From assembly GCA_034670405.1 (NCBI GenBank), contig JAXDDX010000280.1, positions 1 through 64,000 of the forward strand: a stretch of DNA of 64,000 nucleotides, written 5' to 3'. The stretch comes from Hoplostethus atlanticus (lineage: Eukaryota; Chordata; Actinopteri; Trachichthyiformes; Trachichthyidae). Under the pieces are notes generated by a model that was given only the letters and a program-made list of their open reading frames with translations, was not told the origin of the DNA and did no database searches. Of this stretch, positions 36,271-53,751 are shown piece by piece; within the stretch, counting starts at the first letter, position 1, and the number at the start of each line of letters is the position of its first letter. Position numbers and translations under genes: made by a program.

Positions 36271-36763
36271 GTAAGTTTTTATACATTGACGAGAGTTTGT
36301 GTTTTACTTCCTCTGGTTGCTATAGTGCCATGTTAAATGCAAATACGTGTGGTTGCCTAGACTGCTTACTAAATTTGAGTTATTTTGTTGTGTATTGTTG
36401 TGTATAAAATTAGCTTGCACCGAGGTCAGTGCTTATTTGGGACTATCTATAACCCATCGTTTTGAAGTGATGTAACGTTACAGTGTAGCGTTACAGGAAG
36501 CTAGTTAGCTAGTTAAACTTGCCCAGCTTGATTTTAAGCTCTCCGTTTTAACTGAAGAACTTTATGGCTTAGTTTGTAGTAGCTTACAGTTAAAGCGTTG
36601 CTAATGTTAAGAGCTTTAACTAAGATAAGACATAAGTAACTCAAAGGTTATTTAATTGTTTTACCTCGTGCTAACAGTGTTGTGTTTTGGCAGTAATCAC
36701 ATCAAGTCCCAGCTCCTGTGAACCAAGAATCTGAGTTCAAGTTCTTACCGAAATCACTGAGAA

Positions 36764-41056
<4,293 letters not shown>

Positions 41057-42594
41057 CAGAAACAGGGCTTTAAAGTCAGAGAGACTCTAATGGCCATAAC
41101 GACTACAATCAGTACATGGAAACATTGACTGTGGACCCCCTGACTGCAGTGCACCCTACATGTGTACACAATAGCTGCTTTCCTGCAGCAGGGACATGGG
41201 GGCTAAGTGGGGCTTGGCACAGCCAACTCATAATATTTATGACTTGGGATTATAGTTTTTTATTGAAACCACTGCCCAATTTATAAATAATCTATGTAGG
41301 CAAACCGAGGAGGGAAAATGAGAGGAACTCAGTTGTATAATAAATGAGTAAGTCCTGTCTGCACCTATTAGGTTCTCTAGTGGAAACCAGTCTATTAACT
41401 TTGGACCCCCTGGTTGCACTGCAGCCAATACATGCATTGATATTCAAACTGCTCTGTGTAGAGATCTACAGGGACTCAGGTCTTAGTTAATGTGAGTGCC
41501 ATGCTGTGTTAGAGAGGCTTGATTTAAAAAAACAAGCGTTTGACGTAACAGATATGTTTTCAGTATATATGGCTGGAGTGTGTTAGAGGATGCTTGTTGC
41601 TAGGCATGCTGCTGCTGTTGCTCTGGGATGGGTCTGCAGCTAGAATGTTTTGGTTGCTCCGTAATATCCAGGCTTTGTTTCTGGCATTAAAATTGCCAAG
41701 CATAATTGGCAGACATAGAGGTTTGAACTGGTTTTGCCTGCGGGTTTGAAAAATGTAGCTAGCATTTTTTGCATTGGGGCTATTTATTTATTTATACTAT
41801 TTATACCATACATACATATACATAGATATACATATACATACACACAGACCCTAGATATATTACTATTATTTTGGCTGCCAGTCGTCTTGTAAATTTATTT
41901 ATATTCAGACATTTATTTCAGAGAATGACAATGACATTTTCAGAGAATGTGTTCATGTTGTGATTCTTGTATAGGAATTTAAAGATGGTTTATCTTTTGT
42001 TTATGTTTTCTTGAGCCTTAAATATAAAACATTATTTCCTCATTTGCATGGCCTGTTTACATTGAGCCACAAATGGCTAACATTTCAGTTTGGCCAATGT
42101 TTCTCTGTTTCAAAGCATAAAAGATGAGTGAGTCGAACCACGTTTCGGAATGTTGTTACACTAAAATCACTAATATCATTTTGTTTGTGGAAATTTCTTA
42201 CAATTGCTCTCAAGTTTTCAGCATGGTCATTTTGCTTTATAGCAAGTAGGTTTTTTTTATTTTAAAAAGAAAAAATAACACCAGGAACAGGAAATTAAAG
42301 CCAGGCAACGTTCCTGATCATATCTGTGCCAGAGTATTTATTACTGGTCATCAGTCTTGGTCGTTGACACAGGTCTTAGATGACCACCTACATCAGATTT
42401 ATTTTATCAATATCTCAGAACCAAGGACTTGGTATCTAACCATGCAAGATAACCAGAAAGCCTTTTATCATAATTATCTGTTGAACAACTCCGGGTTCCC
42501 CCAAAATGCACCCAAAACATTAAAATGAGTCAATCTGCAATGGATCATTGATACCTCAGAACCACCACATCACAAAATCCTAACCTATAATTCA

Positions 42595-42665
42595 AGTCAG
42601 TTCAAAAAGGCTTTATTGGCATGACCATAATTATGTACAGTATTGCCAAAGCACATTGTTTAATA
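42595..42665. repeat. dispersed repeat fragment
   Basis: 'GGCTTTATTGGCATGACCAT' plus 'TATTGCCAAAGCACATTGTT' matches a repeat I recall from many teleosts. Class not certain. Confidence 0.45.
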
Positions 42666-43184
42666 ACTATATATGTAATGTAAAAAAAACATGGCATTCA
42701 TGTAGGAATTCTTACCTGTAACTGTCTTTTACTGAAGCATGGGGATGGTGTCCTTCAGAAAAGGCTACAGAAGGCTACTGAATTTCTATATATATACATA
42801 TAAAAATAAATGTTACAGGAACAAGAAGTTACCATCCACCTACCTATCCTCTCACCCAGTGCTTGTAATAGGGTCTCAGAGACTTAGATGTGTTAAGATC
42901 ATGGACACCAGCCAATAAAGGGAACAAGTGGAGAGTTGAGCAACCTAACCTCCTGGCTCCCAGCTGAATGAGGTTTTTGTTTGAAAGATCAGTAACATTT
43001 ACTTGTGTCAAGTGACTCCTGGCTTTTTACCTCACGCTCCGCTGACTAGCCGATAACTCACCCAGATACCCTTTGACTTCAATACTGCTCAAGTGCCCCA
43101 TCAAAGAGAATACACAAGAGAGATTTGACCATGGGAAGGTTTACAGTTCTGTTTGTGGTTCAGAGGTCTAGGGCTGCGTGTGTT

Positions 43185-43395
43185 AAAGGGTAATTCCGGT
43201 ATTTTTAAACCTGGGCCCTATTTGTACATATTAGTCATTTAGACCCCAAAAGTCATTTAGACCCCACAAAAAAACCTTTGTTAAACCAGAAACCTTTGTT
43301 TAACCTCTTCATGCAACAACTCACCTCATCTTTCAGATTTCAGAGTGAGACTTCTCCTTGAGCGAGACTTGTGTTTCTGGTTAAACAAAGGTCTA
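43185..43395. repeat. dispersed repeat with internal inverted repeat
   Basis: It begins with GGTAATTCCGG and CCTGGGCCCTATTTG, wording I recall from abundant teleost repeats. Inside, ACCTTTGTTAAACCAGAAAC (about 43274-43293) pairs with GTTTCTGGTTAAACAAAGGT (43371-43392) with one mismatch. GTCATTTAGACCCC is duplicated in tandem near 43.24 kb. Confidence 0.5.
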
Positions 43396-43540
43396 TCTCT
43401 GTAGGGATCATTTCCGTAATGTTGTCAGACACTTCACATAACAAATCAGCTGCTTTGGCTGTGCTCTTTCAGTTACATGCAAATGATGTGCAAATGTTTT
43501 GTGCTGTCAAGACATTCTTCAAAATAAAGTAAGATGGTTT

Positions 43541-44660
43541 ATATGACTTCAAATCTGTTTGTTTCATATTTTTAAGTCACATAATTGAAAAGGCCATGTT
43601 TAGTTATTCACTGATGTAGGAAACTGGGTTATTTTGACAAGATTAACAAGCAGTAATTTATCAAGCCACAAGGTTTCTACCACTGTTAACATGAAAGTCA
43701 TTCTCTTAACAATATTGGCTGTAATCCTAATTGCCAGTATTCCAATACAAAATAGTGTTTGTTTACAGTAAAAATCAGTAGCTGTGCCTACTGGTAAAGG
43801 TAGTGCAAAAAAACAGAACTGCTAATCCTGTTATCAGTATTATACTGTAAAAGTAAAATAATACAGTTGTATGCTGTAGCAAAAACATATGGTAGCAAAC
43901 TATAAATTTCAGCAACAGTAAGACACTGTTAATTTTACAGTAACTTGCTGGCAATCCTGCTGCCAGTGCTTTACTGTTTTATGACAGGAAAAATAATTTA
44001 CAGTGTGAGTCAACTGAACAGAGGGTGGACAAGTGATTGTTTCACACTTTAACCAGAGTGAAGTTTACAAATGCAGCTACTTGTGGGAAAATTAGCACTT
44101 TCCTCCCTATAGAGCTACAATTCAGTTTTAAAGATGCATTTCTGATAATTGACATAGTTTATCTGGACAATATGAAAATATTTGTTTATAAAATATTTAT
44201 TCTTTTCTTTTTTTAATGCTAGAACAAGATATTTCTGTAATTTGTTTTTATGACGTTTGGACATTTATTAAGCAATAATTCAAAGTGTCTGTGTACAGTA
44301 CCATTTACAGTCAAAGATTTTTTTGTAGCACCACCATGAGGACTATTGGCTCAATACTGCGGTGGGTATCGTTTGGTATGGGACTGGACTTCTGTGCAGA
44401 ATTTGGTGATTTTTCATGTATGGGAAGGTTTTGGAACATCTTGGATGCCTGTTGGATGATACGATCCATCAGTCTTGCAAGGTGCAAGGTGTAATTTGCA
44501 TGCACATTTGCAAATACATGTTAATTTCAGTAAGGTATGACCGTAGGCTTTCTGCTACTTTAAATATTGTCAAATTTTAACTGAAGGTCTTTATTATTGT
44601 CTTGGTCAGCTGTATCCAGTTGAAACATTCTGAATAATCAAATAAAAGTGGGAGGGACAT
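43541..44660. other. intergenic between kinase and lipoxygenase
   Basis: AT-rich with no coding homology. It includes the proximal promoter of the lipoxygenase gene at its right end. Confidence 0.5.
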
Positions 44661-44670
44661 GAGATCTGGA

Positions 44671-44678
44671 TATATAAG
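44671..44678 (+). promoter_or_regulatory. TATA box of the lipoxygenase gene
   Basis: TATATAAG lies about 30 bases before the inferred transcript start. The following short exon ends in a good donor (AAACAG|GTAGGT). Confidence 0.65.
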
Positions 44679-44700
44679 AGAGAGCTCAGGACCTCAGAAT

Positions 44701-44736
44701 ATCAAGAGCCTTTGGGACTGCAACTACAGCAAACAG
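44701..44736 (+). other. 5' non-coding exon of the lipoxygenase gene
   Basis: It ends at the donor AAACAG|GTAGGT. The next exon begins at 45012 after TTTATTTCAG and carries the ATG at 45034. The exact start is inferred from the TATA box. Confidence 0.55.
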
Positions 44737-45033
44737 GTAGGTGATCCATAGGGCCTTTCATTCTTGACAAAAGATGGGCTTCATTTGCAGGGATATGTAA
44801 TCACTTTACCAAGACTTTACCAAAGTCTAGGCTAAGTAAAAATGTAGAAAAGGTCTTTGGCTGGCTGTGGGGGTTATGCTTTAAAAGATTTATGAAGTTA
44901 AGTAACATTTATATAAGCATTTGATAGGCTGAGTGAACAATAAGGTTCTGGTTACTTTGTACAATATTAGCATTTGCCATGCAATGTAGACATTTCTATG
45001 CTTTATTTCAGACAGTATTTCTACTGAGTGATC

Positions 45034-48000
45034 ATGGCTGAGTACAAGGTAGAAGTGACAACAGGTGACATGGCAGGTGCCGGAACCACTGACTACATCT
45101 ATCTCACCTTAATCGGAAGTGCAGGAGTGAGTAATCGTAAACAGTTGGACAACTATGGCATCGATTTCCTAACTGGGACGGTAAGCTGAATATACTAAAT
45201 GAGCATTGCACATTTAGTATATTTCACATTAGGACTAGGACAACAGAAATTATTTTTTGTGTGTGGTTGTGTGGAGGTGGGGGAAGATGGTCGTTTTGCA
45301 ATTCTGTCCCATAAAAACAAGACCCGTTTGAATCCTCCTCCAACCATTCTCCACAGACAGGGACCTATACTGTGAAGTCCAGTGCGCCACTGGGGAAAGT
45401 TCTGCTGGTCAAGGTGGAGAAAGATCCCTTTTTCTTTAGCGACGATAACGAGTGGTTCTGCTCCAAGATAGTGGTGACAACTCCGGAGAAAGAAGTCATC
45501 CTTTTCCCCTGTAACAGATGGGTGTCCAGGGGAGAATATGTAGAGCTGAGAGGAGGGAAAGGTCTGCTTCACATCTTTTGGGTCACACATTGTGACAGTC
45601 TAATCATCTGCACAAGTCTCTTAAGCCATCATATCTTAGAAGATATTGAAATTTCCTTAGTGGTCAAGTTTCAATACATTGATTGATGATGATTGATGAT
45701 TTTTTTCTCTCAGCCATGAAGATTTATGAGGAGGAGCATTCCGTACTCGTTGACCACCGGAAAAAAGAGCTGGCACTTAATAAAAAACTATACACGTGAG
45801 TTTTTCAAGTTGTACAGCATATAACTATGATGATGTTACAGACTCAAAAGTCTATGTAGATAAACCTTTACATGCTTTTCTTTCTTTCTTTGTTTTTGTT
45901 TTTTTAGATGGGGGGTATTTGCTGCTGGGTTGCCACACACCAGCAGTTTCAAAGATCCCTCTGAACTCCCAGAAGAATTGCTCTACTCCACGTCAAAACA
46001 ATTAGAAATATTGGTTGCAAAGAGAACAGCGTAAGTATATATTAAGATGAAATGACATAATGCATATCCCATTATATATTCATTTTAAAACCACCTGGTT
46101 CCAATAGAGTCACACCCCTTGCATGTTTTATGCCACAAAACTATATAGAAACAGTAATGTCAGAATATTATGAAAGCATTGTAACAGTCTTTCCCTGCCC
46201 TTTATACTGTACTTTTGTTCCTCGATTTCAGTAATGCTGAGACCATGTTGAAGGGGCTGGCTGGTTCCGCTGAGCAGTGGGAAAGCATTGAGGCCATGAA
46301 AGATGTCTTCTTGTTTAAAAAGACAGCCATCTCAGGTAGAAGTGGCCCATATAGTTGCAGTTTAAACAACTGAAATGTTATTGTTCACACAATTTCATAA
46401 TAATTCCAATTGCTTACATTTATAGTGAAACAACTCACCACGTTGCATTACTTCAACTTTTGATTGTCATGCCTCCATTTCTCTGGCTGCCGTTCAGTTA
46501 AAGATGAATATGTTGACAGTTGTTAAGCTAACATAAATTTTCATCACTTTATTAGACACGTGAGAAACATATATTTGTCAATTTCCCCCTTTCCAGAGTA
46601 TGTCTCAGACCATTGGATGGATGATGAGTTTTATGGATTCATGTTTCTGAATGGAAGCAACCCCAATGTGATCCAGCGCTGCTCGAAGCTTCCCTCTAAC
46701 TTTCCAGTCACAGAGGAGATGGTGAAGCCCTTCCTGAAAGATGGAAGCTCTCTGCAGCAGGAGATGGAGGTATGGAAGGAGCGTGCCTTAAGATGTGTTG
46801 ATGTTTTTCTTGGGAGACAATGTTTTGGACAATGGTTTAATGTTCGATCTTTTTAAATGACTTGTGTTTACTTGTGTGTACTTTATATTTGTTGTGCTAA
46901 TTCTCAATACCTTTTAATGATCTTCATTGTTCTTTAATCTGTCCACCTCCCTTACAGAAAGGCAATATATTCATCTGTGACTACAAGAGGATGGATGGAA
47001 TACCCAAAAGGGAGTATAATGGTGGACAACTGCATCTGGCATGTGGTCTCTGCTTGCTCTACGTGAACCCAGAAAACAAACTGATGCCAATTGCTATACA
47101 GGTATTTCACTGATGTAGAGAATCACTGACTGTATTCATCTTGCATAGATTCAAAATATAGGAATTATTATGTAGAATCATCACACAAAATCAACAAAAA
47201 AGCTTTCAATCATTCCTTGTATTCATGCTGTAAATATGCAAGTGCAAGTGATCTGCCTTCATCAAAGCATCAGAAGCATTGTAACACTGGAAATATTCAT
47301 GAGTAGAAATATCTTACCGTTTCTTTTTTAACGTTCCAGCTGTATCAACAACCCTCTGAGCAGAACCCCATTTTTCTGCCCAGCGATTCAAAGGAGGACT
47401 GGTTGCTAGCCAAGATATATATGAAAAATCCAGATGCCATTGAATTTGAGGCTGTTCATCATCTATTGAACTGCCACTTTCTGGCAGAGGGCACTATAAC
47501 GTCCACTATCAGAAACCTTCCTGTGATTCATCCCATCTACAAGGTATGATCCTGTAGCAGAGGTCATGTAACTGGTTCATCTTTTCCTTTTATTTTATTT
47601 TCCTTTTATTTTATGGTCTGAGCAAAACATTTATCTCAGTTTCAAAGTAAAACCTTTGGGACCATATTCATGACATGTTAACATTTTAAGAGTAATCTTG
47701 ATCACTGATCAGGACATGCTAAACCTCAATATGACAAGACAATTAAGACGAAATCAAATCCTCACAAATCAAATCAACACACCAACATGAGGTTACTTAT
47801 GAACATGAGATTTATTTTGTAATGGATTACAGTGTAAATGTGATTTAAGCCATGCCATGAATCTTGATTTATATTTTCTCTCTGTTGTCCATGCAGCTGA
47901 TGCTCCCACATTTCCGTTACACCCTCCAAATCAACAAGACAGGCCTCCCAAAACTTTTGGGAGATGATGGAATTTTAAAAGAAGTATGAATCTTTATCTT

Positions 48001-49380
48001 TATTTTAATCTTGAATTATGAGATTGGGAAACCATTATAAATCTTAATTTCCTTAAATTGACATGAGGTACTGGAAATATCAATGTTCTCTTACTCTAAA
48101 TATTTGTACAGAGTACAATAAGCGGCGAGGGGCTGACGGAGCTCATGAAAAGAGCTTTCCTTGACAGGACCTACGCCTCGCGCTTTCTGCCCGACGACAT
48201 CGCTGCACGAGGACTGGGGTCTATCCCCAACTTCTACTACAGAGATGATGGACTGAAGCTGTGGGAAATCATCAACAGGTTACTACAAACTATTTGCTAT
48301 ATAAAGATTATTTTTACTTTCTTTCCTTCTATATTTATGTAGATTTATTTTGAAGGATAAAAAGCAGCTACCTTCAGAACGCGTTATTTCACTGCATTAT
48401 AACTTGGTGAATTCAGGACCAGTGGATCAGTTTTTGAACTACAACCTCTAGCCACTAACACCCAATATTTTTTCCTCTCCAGCTATGCTAAGGCAATGGT
48501 GGAGTACTATTATCCCTCAGATGATGATGTGCGTAAAGACTCTGAGCTCCAGGCGTGGATCAATGAGATATTCACACACTCCTTCATATCAAACAAAGAC
48601 TTGGGTAATTCACTTCATGTTCTAGTAGTGTAAAGTTGCGTAAACAGCAAATCTGTATAGCAGCCTATGTTTAAATATTTGAGCTAACAATAATGAATGT
48701 CAAAGATTTATTATTATAAACTGATGGTTGATGGTGACACCAACAGGGCCTTCAAGCTTTCAAACTGTGGAGGAATTGGTCAAGTTCATCACCGTATTGA
48801 TCTTCACAATGTCTGGTCAGCATTCTGCAGTCAACAATGCGCAGGTGAGATCATTTAAAACTGGATAAATACTTAATAAGTACTTCCTGAATTGAAACAG
48901 ACTAAGCATATAAACATTTTACTACTATACTTCATACAAAGTTTTGCATTCATTTATTTTTCTCAAGTTTTCATTTTATTCCAAGAAAATGTCATTTAAA
49001 CATGCGGCAGCTGTAATTGCCGGTGGGTACACACCTTGTAAGTACCTATATAATGTAAAACATGCATTGTAGGAAATAATAATGGCATTTAATTTATTTT
49101 TATTGCTTTTAACAGATCACTGTTTTTTCAGGCAAAGTGCATTGGGTATAACAACTGACAACACCAGAAAAAGCCTTCTCTAGCTGATTTTTCTTAAGAA
49201 AAAATCTTTAAAAAAGCAAATTTTCTGGAATATAATTTAAAATGGTTAAACACATTAGAAAGAATAAGAAAGAAGTGAAAACTAGCATACTGCTAGTTAT
49301 ATGCTTGCCATGCTTAGTGTACAATTCCCCAGCTAAGTGTGCGATTCCCAAAACCATCTACCGCCTGACATACTTGCCTC

Positions 49381-49415
<35 letters not shown>

Positions 49416-50513
49416 TTCCATTTTTAGAGCGCCTTTCAAGGTACCCAAGGCACTTAACAATAGAAGAGAGAAGAACTAGATAAGGTGAAAAACAAAGAGA
49501 AAAGAAAATCATCAGACTCATCAGACTGTCCACCAAATGCTTAGTGTGTAATTCCCAATTCTCAATTTGGTACATAGACACCTTATGTTGCAGTTATGGC
49601 ACTTTGCACATATGCCAATTTCGCAGATGTCTATAGACTTGGGGCAAATAAGCATTTCAACAGGGACAGAAAAAATTACACCCAATCACCAGACAAACCC
49701 ATGCTTAAATGCTTGCCACAACCAGTGGAATTGAATTGGCGGTTTGTTGGCGCGCCTTGAAAAAAGGGTCATCTGTGAGGTTTGTGTTATCCAACATGAA
49801 TTGAAACCATTATGTCATCAAACCTTTTCCTTCTTTTGGTCAAAAGAATGCCATAGATGTGAGGAGCTCTTCATGACAACATGTCTTCCTGCACGCCATC
49901 ACAATAAAAATCATTTAAAGCATGTAGAAAAATATTAACTGATGAGAAATGATGAAACTTGCTGGTGGGCTTAAATGGGTTAAGGAGGATGGATTTGTAG
50001 CTATTGATGCATCTGCAATAGATATTGAAGTGTCTCTCTACGTTTTAGTTTGACTACAACTGCTGGATGCCCAGCAACCCTCTCCTGCTGCGCAAACCTG
50101 CTCCAGCCAAGAAGGGAGAGTCCAGCATGAAGACGATTTTGGAGACCCTCCCAACCGTTGGAGAGACAGTCGGCTTTATGACAATGGGCTGGATTCTTAC
50201 CTACAAATACAGTGACATGGTAAGTTGTGCAAGCATGAATGAACATACATTTATGACTCATGTTTCTAGAAACTGCCATGAGATCTCAGTCATGCTTCAT
50301 CTTTCTATTTTTGTATTTATTTTATTTTGTCAGGTTCCTCTGGGTACATTCCCTGCTGAACGCTTCGATGAGGCTGCCCCCAAGAAGATAATGAAAGAAT
50401 TTCATGAAAAGTTGTCCCAGCTCAGTGAGGTTATTACAAAGAGGAACTCAGGGCTTGCAGTGCCCTACCCCTACTTGAACCCTAATCAAATGGAGAACAG
50501 TATTGCCATTTAA
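45034..50513 (+). CDS. animal lipoxygenase (5-LOX/ALOX15B/ALOXE3-like)
   Basis: Fourteen coding exons, the number I recall for human ALOX5: 45034-45180, 45357-45561, 45714-45795, 45908-46030, 46232-46335, 46597-46769, 46958-47101, 47340-47543, 47897-47983, 48112-48278, 48483-48604, 48747-48844, 50049-50219, 50334-50513. All phases agree, giving 668 aa (ALOX5 673). Lipoxygenases add O2 to polyunsaturated fatty acids. An N-terminal PLAT/C2-like domain (about 1-115) is followed by the catalytic domain. All five iron ligands are present: H367, H372, H545, N549 and the C-terminal Ile668. The stereo-determining position (Ala424 in ALOX5) is Ser424. The C-terminus (VPLGTFP, VPYPYLNP, ENSIAI) is closest to the ALOX15B/ALOXE3/ALOX12B group as I remember it, so the exact orthologue and product (dioxygenase or hydroperoxide isomerase) stay open. 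Confidence 0.95.
49381..49414. repeat. ATA trinucleotide microsatellite
   Basis: About 11 perfect ATA units in a lipoxygenase intron, at the edge of a dispersed repeat. Confidence 0.95.
49415..49455. repeat. dispersed repeat fragment
   Basis: 'AGAGCGCCTTTCAAGG.ACCCAAGGCACTTAACAA' resembles an abundant teleost retroelement end as I recall it. The AAT run could be its tail. Confidence 0.5.
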
Positions 50514-51185
50514 AGAAGTGAGAATACAGCAAAGCATGGCTTCATTTCTGGTAAAGTAAAGGCGCACACTACTCTCAGTGATTTAAGAAGTTGAAATACC
50601 ACCACCCTGATAAAGGCTTCGGGGCTGAAACATTGGTGATATTTCAACTTCTTAAATCACTGCCAGGGGAGAATAGTGTGCGACTTTCATTTACTTTTTC
50701 ATAGTTATTTTCTGTTACTCAGCACCTTACCATAGGGTGTGCATTTGTGCTATTAGTTTCTTTAGTTTCATTTCTTGTAAACCTGAAAATGCATGTGTGT
50801 GGGGTGATATGTTATGTGTGTATATCCAGTCAGGGGTGTGCAGACAAATAATTTCACTGCATGTATGTGTAAGTGAACTTTTTTTCAAGAAACAGCAGAC
50901 TTGGTCACAATGCAGATCATCCAGTTTAATCATCTCTGGCTTTCAAAACAGTCCATCTGAGAGTCGTGTGTCAGTCAGACAAAGACTGTGGCCAGGACAG
51001 TTACTCAGTTTGATGACTTTTCTACCATATCAGTGATTGGACCTTTGTTGCCTGTGACTGAGGTGGTTTCAATCAACTGTAGATCAGCTTCTATGTAATT
51101 GCTGTGAAATTTGAGCACATCTTGTATTGTGTGGAGATATGACCTGCTGACCAGCCATAACAAAATAAAACTTGTAGTGTAATTC
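50514..51185 (+). other. lipoxygenase 3'UTR with poly(A) signal
   Basis: AATAAA at 51164-51169, about 650 bases after the stop, is the first canonical signal. The UTR includes the hairpin element described separately. Confidence 0.65.
50551..50698. repeat. long imperfect hairpin element
   Basis: The left arm contains CGCACACTACTCT and AGTGATTTAAGAAGTTGAAATA. The right arm is its inverse (TATTTCAACTTCTTAAATCACT, then AGAATAGTGTGCG). Arms of about 50 bases flank a loop of about 35 bases containing CCTGATAAAGGCTTCGGGGCTGAAAC, itself partly self-complementary. Confidence 0.8.
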
Positions 51186-53740
51186 AACTCATCTGTGTGG
51201 CCTGTCTCCTCTATCCAGTGACCTCCATCCACCATGTTCCTCTTGCACATGCATGTCTTTATGTCATGTCATGATGAAAAACAATGACCCTTAGGGGGCC
51301 CGGTGATGGTTTAGTGATTAAGAATTGCTTCTCATGTACTCCTGCTAACTTTGGATTTAAAAAACAACCAAAAAAACAATTAAAATGAGAAGGTCCACTG
51401 GCTTTCTAGCCTAAATGTTGGACCCACCTAGTGAATCAATCAGTAATCAGTAGTTGTTCAGCCACATGTGTGGAAAATGTTTTTCCTGCTTGAGGGATTT
51501 ATACCAGATTTATATTTGTCAGATTGGCCAAAATATCATCCAAAAAAAAAGGTTGGTAAGCTTTTGATTAGGTTCTTTTTTATGCTCATGGCTGTATTGT
51601 GCACCTTTGCCGAGGTGGGTGATGCAAGTGCAAATCCACATAATTGACAAGAAATTTGCACTGTGCTGCTTGATGGTTAATGATCATTACTGGGTCCCAG
51701 GGAATGGTTATATCAACAACCCTTCCATCTTAAAGAACCCTTTTTGGAAGATTGAGTTCTACGGGGAACCTTTGGGAGGTAAATGTGCAACAAATAATTC
51801 CACTACATTGTTTGATAACTTTTGATTTGAGATTAAGTATGACTGTAGTTAATTACAAATTAATAGCACCTCTTTTAATGACAACTATCTAAAATAAAAA
51901 CTAGTTGTATATGTTTTATGATTCAACTGGATTTGAACCCTGGCATTAAATTATATTACAAACTGAGCTACAGCAGCTCGCTAGGAAGTTGGCTGCATAT
52001 TTGGTGATTTAAATGTGTCATAGGTACAGGATAACATGAGAAAATCACTATTCTGTAAATAAACCTAAAACACCATCTGCAGAGAAGAAGAGCCGTTAAT
52101 AACGTCGCCTTACAGTATTCCTACCCCTGTTTTTTTTCTAAAGTCAAGTTGAAAACAAACACTGGGACATCTCTTCTGGAGGAACGAATCGATCTGGATG
52201 GAAACAGGAATCTTGTAATTCATACACACCTACTCAACACCGTGAGCCACTGGAGCCACGAGGGATCCCTTATTACGACAAGTTATTTTTATAGCACATA
52301 TGCGGATGTAGATTCACTGACCCTAATGCAACCACAAGAACAAACCCACATTTGTAAATGCAGCAAGATTTTAGAGGAGAACAAAGACACAGTATATTAC
52401 ATTACAGGCATTTAGGAGACGCTTTTATCCAAAGTGACTTACAATAAGTGCATTCAAAGTAGGTAGACAAGAGAACTACTAGTAATCCTAAGTGCATTTC
52501 CTTCCTAAACAAGCATCTAAGAGCAGAACCAGTGCTGAGGTAAAAGAGCAATAAATTAGCTACCTACGTTTTATTTAAACAAATGAGACAAGTAAGTGAA
52601 GCAAATAAACAAGAGCTAAGACAGCCAGGTAGCCTAGTCGGTCAGTTCAGCTTAAATAGCTCCCCATCATCCCTCACTAGCGCAAGTCTTAGTTAGGAGG
52701 CCAGATCGCCCAGCTTCAGCAGCTATAACTTTGCGCTAAAAAGGAACCACACATAAATATTGGGCTGACAAAGACCCATTCAGTTATTTAAAAGGCACAT
52801 ATCACATATGCACATATCCAAACATGCTGTACCTGTTATCTACATATTAAGGTATGTCATTTTTACAACATGTCTACACTAGACGAGATGTTTTTACAAT
52901 TGCTTTAAGGAGTTTTGCACTATTATATCTGCTGTAATATATTTGCTTTTATATTTCATACTTCATAGGTTTAATATATTGCTATGAAGTTGAAGTTGCC
53001 ATTACTTCTATTGGGGAAAATCTTTCACTCTTTTTGCAGTGAAGATAAAAACCCAAATCTGCCTCATCCACAGCACAAATCACCTCAGCACAGACTCAGC
53101 GAGTCTGAGGGGGGAAAAGTCCTTTCAGATTTCACAGCTGATAACGGGAGTGAGCAACCGTGGAAAGAGTAAATCTGGCCTATTCCTCAATGCGTCAGTG
53201 CTACAACACGAATTCACAGCTCAGCAGAGTCACGACACAGGGGCCGCATCCAGGAAATTACGCATGGCCGTCCAGCCTCAATCATCCTTTGCAGTGGGAA
53301 TCTATATGAGACATAGGTCGCCGTATGAGGCTTTTCCCGTTATTGATGGCCATTTTCCAGATCACAAACCCTTTCCAGAAACCAGAGTGTGGCCAAACAG
53401 AGCACTCAGTCAACGTTCAATAGACAGGTAACTGATGAAGATGTAATTGGAATGGCTGTGTCAAATGGGCCAGTAAAATGCTCATAGGGCAATCATCAGA
53501 GGTCTCCCGCAAGGGCTGGGACCCTTGACATTGCAGGAGGCACTGCCATGGCAGTAACGTTGCTCCACCCCTGGAGAAAGTGAAACCGGATGTCACGGTG
53601 GAAGCTAAAAACATATCGACTGTTTAGATAAGACAATATGATAGTTAAACCCAAATCACTGAAGATGGACCAGAACAAAAATTACTTTTCTCTCCAACAT
53701 ATCAAGAACCTTTCTGTCAAAAGTAGGACACAAAATGTAA
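51186..53740. other. intergenic between lipoxygenase and elp3
   Basis: The two genes converge here. No coding homology. A SINE-tail-like piece lies at 52398-52445. Confidence 0.5.
52398..52445. repeat. SINE-tail-like fragment
   Basis: 'ACATTACAGGCATTTAGGAG', 'ACGCTTTTATCC', 'AAAGTGACTTACAATAAG' is the clearest of the four related pieces in the window. Confidence 0.55.
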
Positions 53741-53751
53741 CTGAAATATAC

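Larger units (their letters stand above)
41057..43540 (+). other. kinase 3'UTR and flank
   Basis: No further coding exon is seen. A canonical AATAAA lies at 43523-43528. Whether the 3'UTR really runs 2.4 kb or ends earlier is unknown. Two repeat fragments lie inside (42.6 and 43.2 kb). Confidence 0.35.
48845..50048 (+). other. longest lipoxygenase intron
   Basis: About 1.2 kb without coding homology. It holds an AAT microsatellite and a dispersed repeat piece. Confidence 0.8.

Noticed and set aside
53039..53431. 130-codon open frame between the lipoxygenase and elp3
   Set aside because: No recognisable domain, no splice or promoter context. Chance is the simplest reading.
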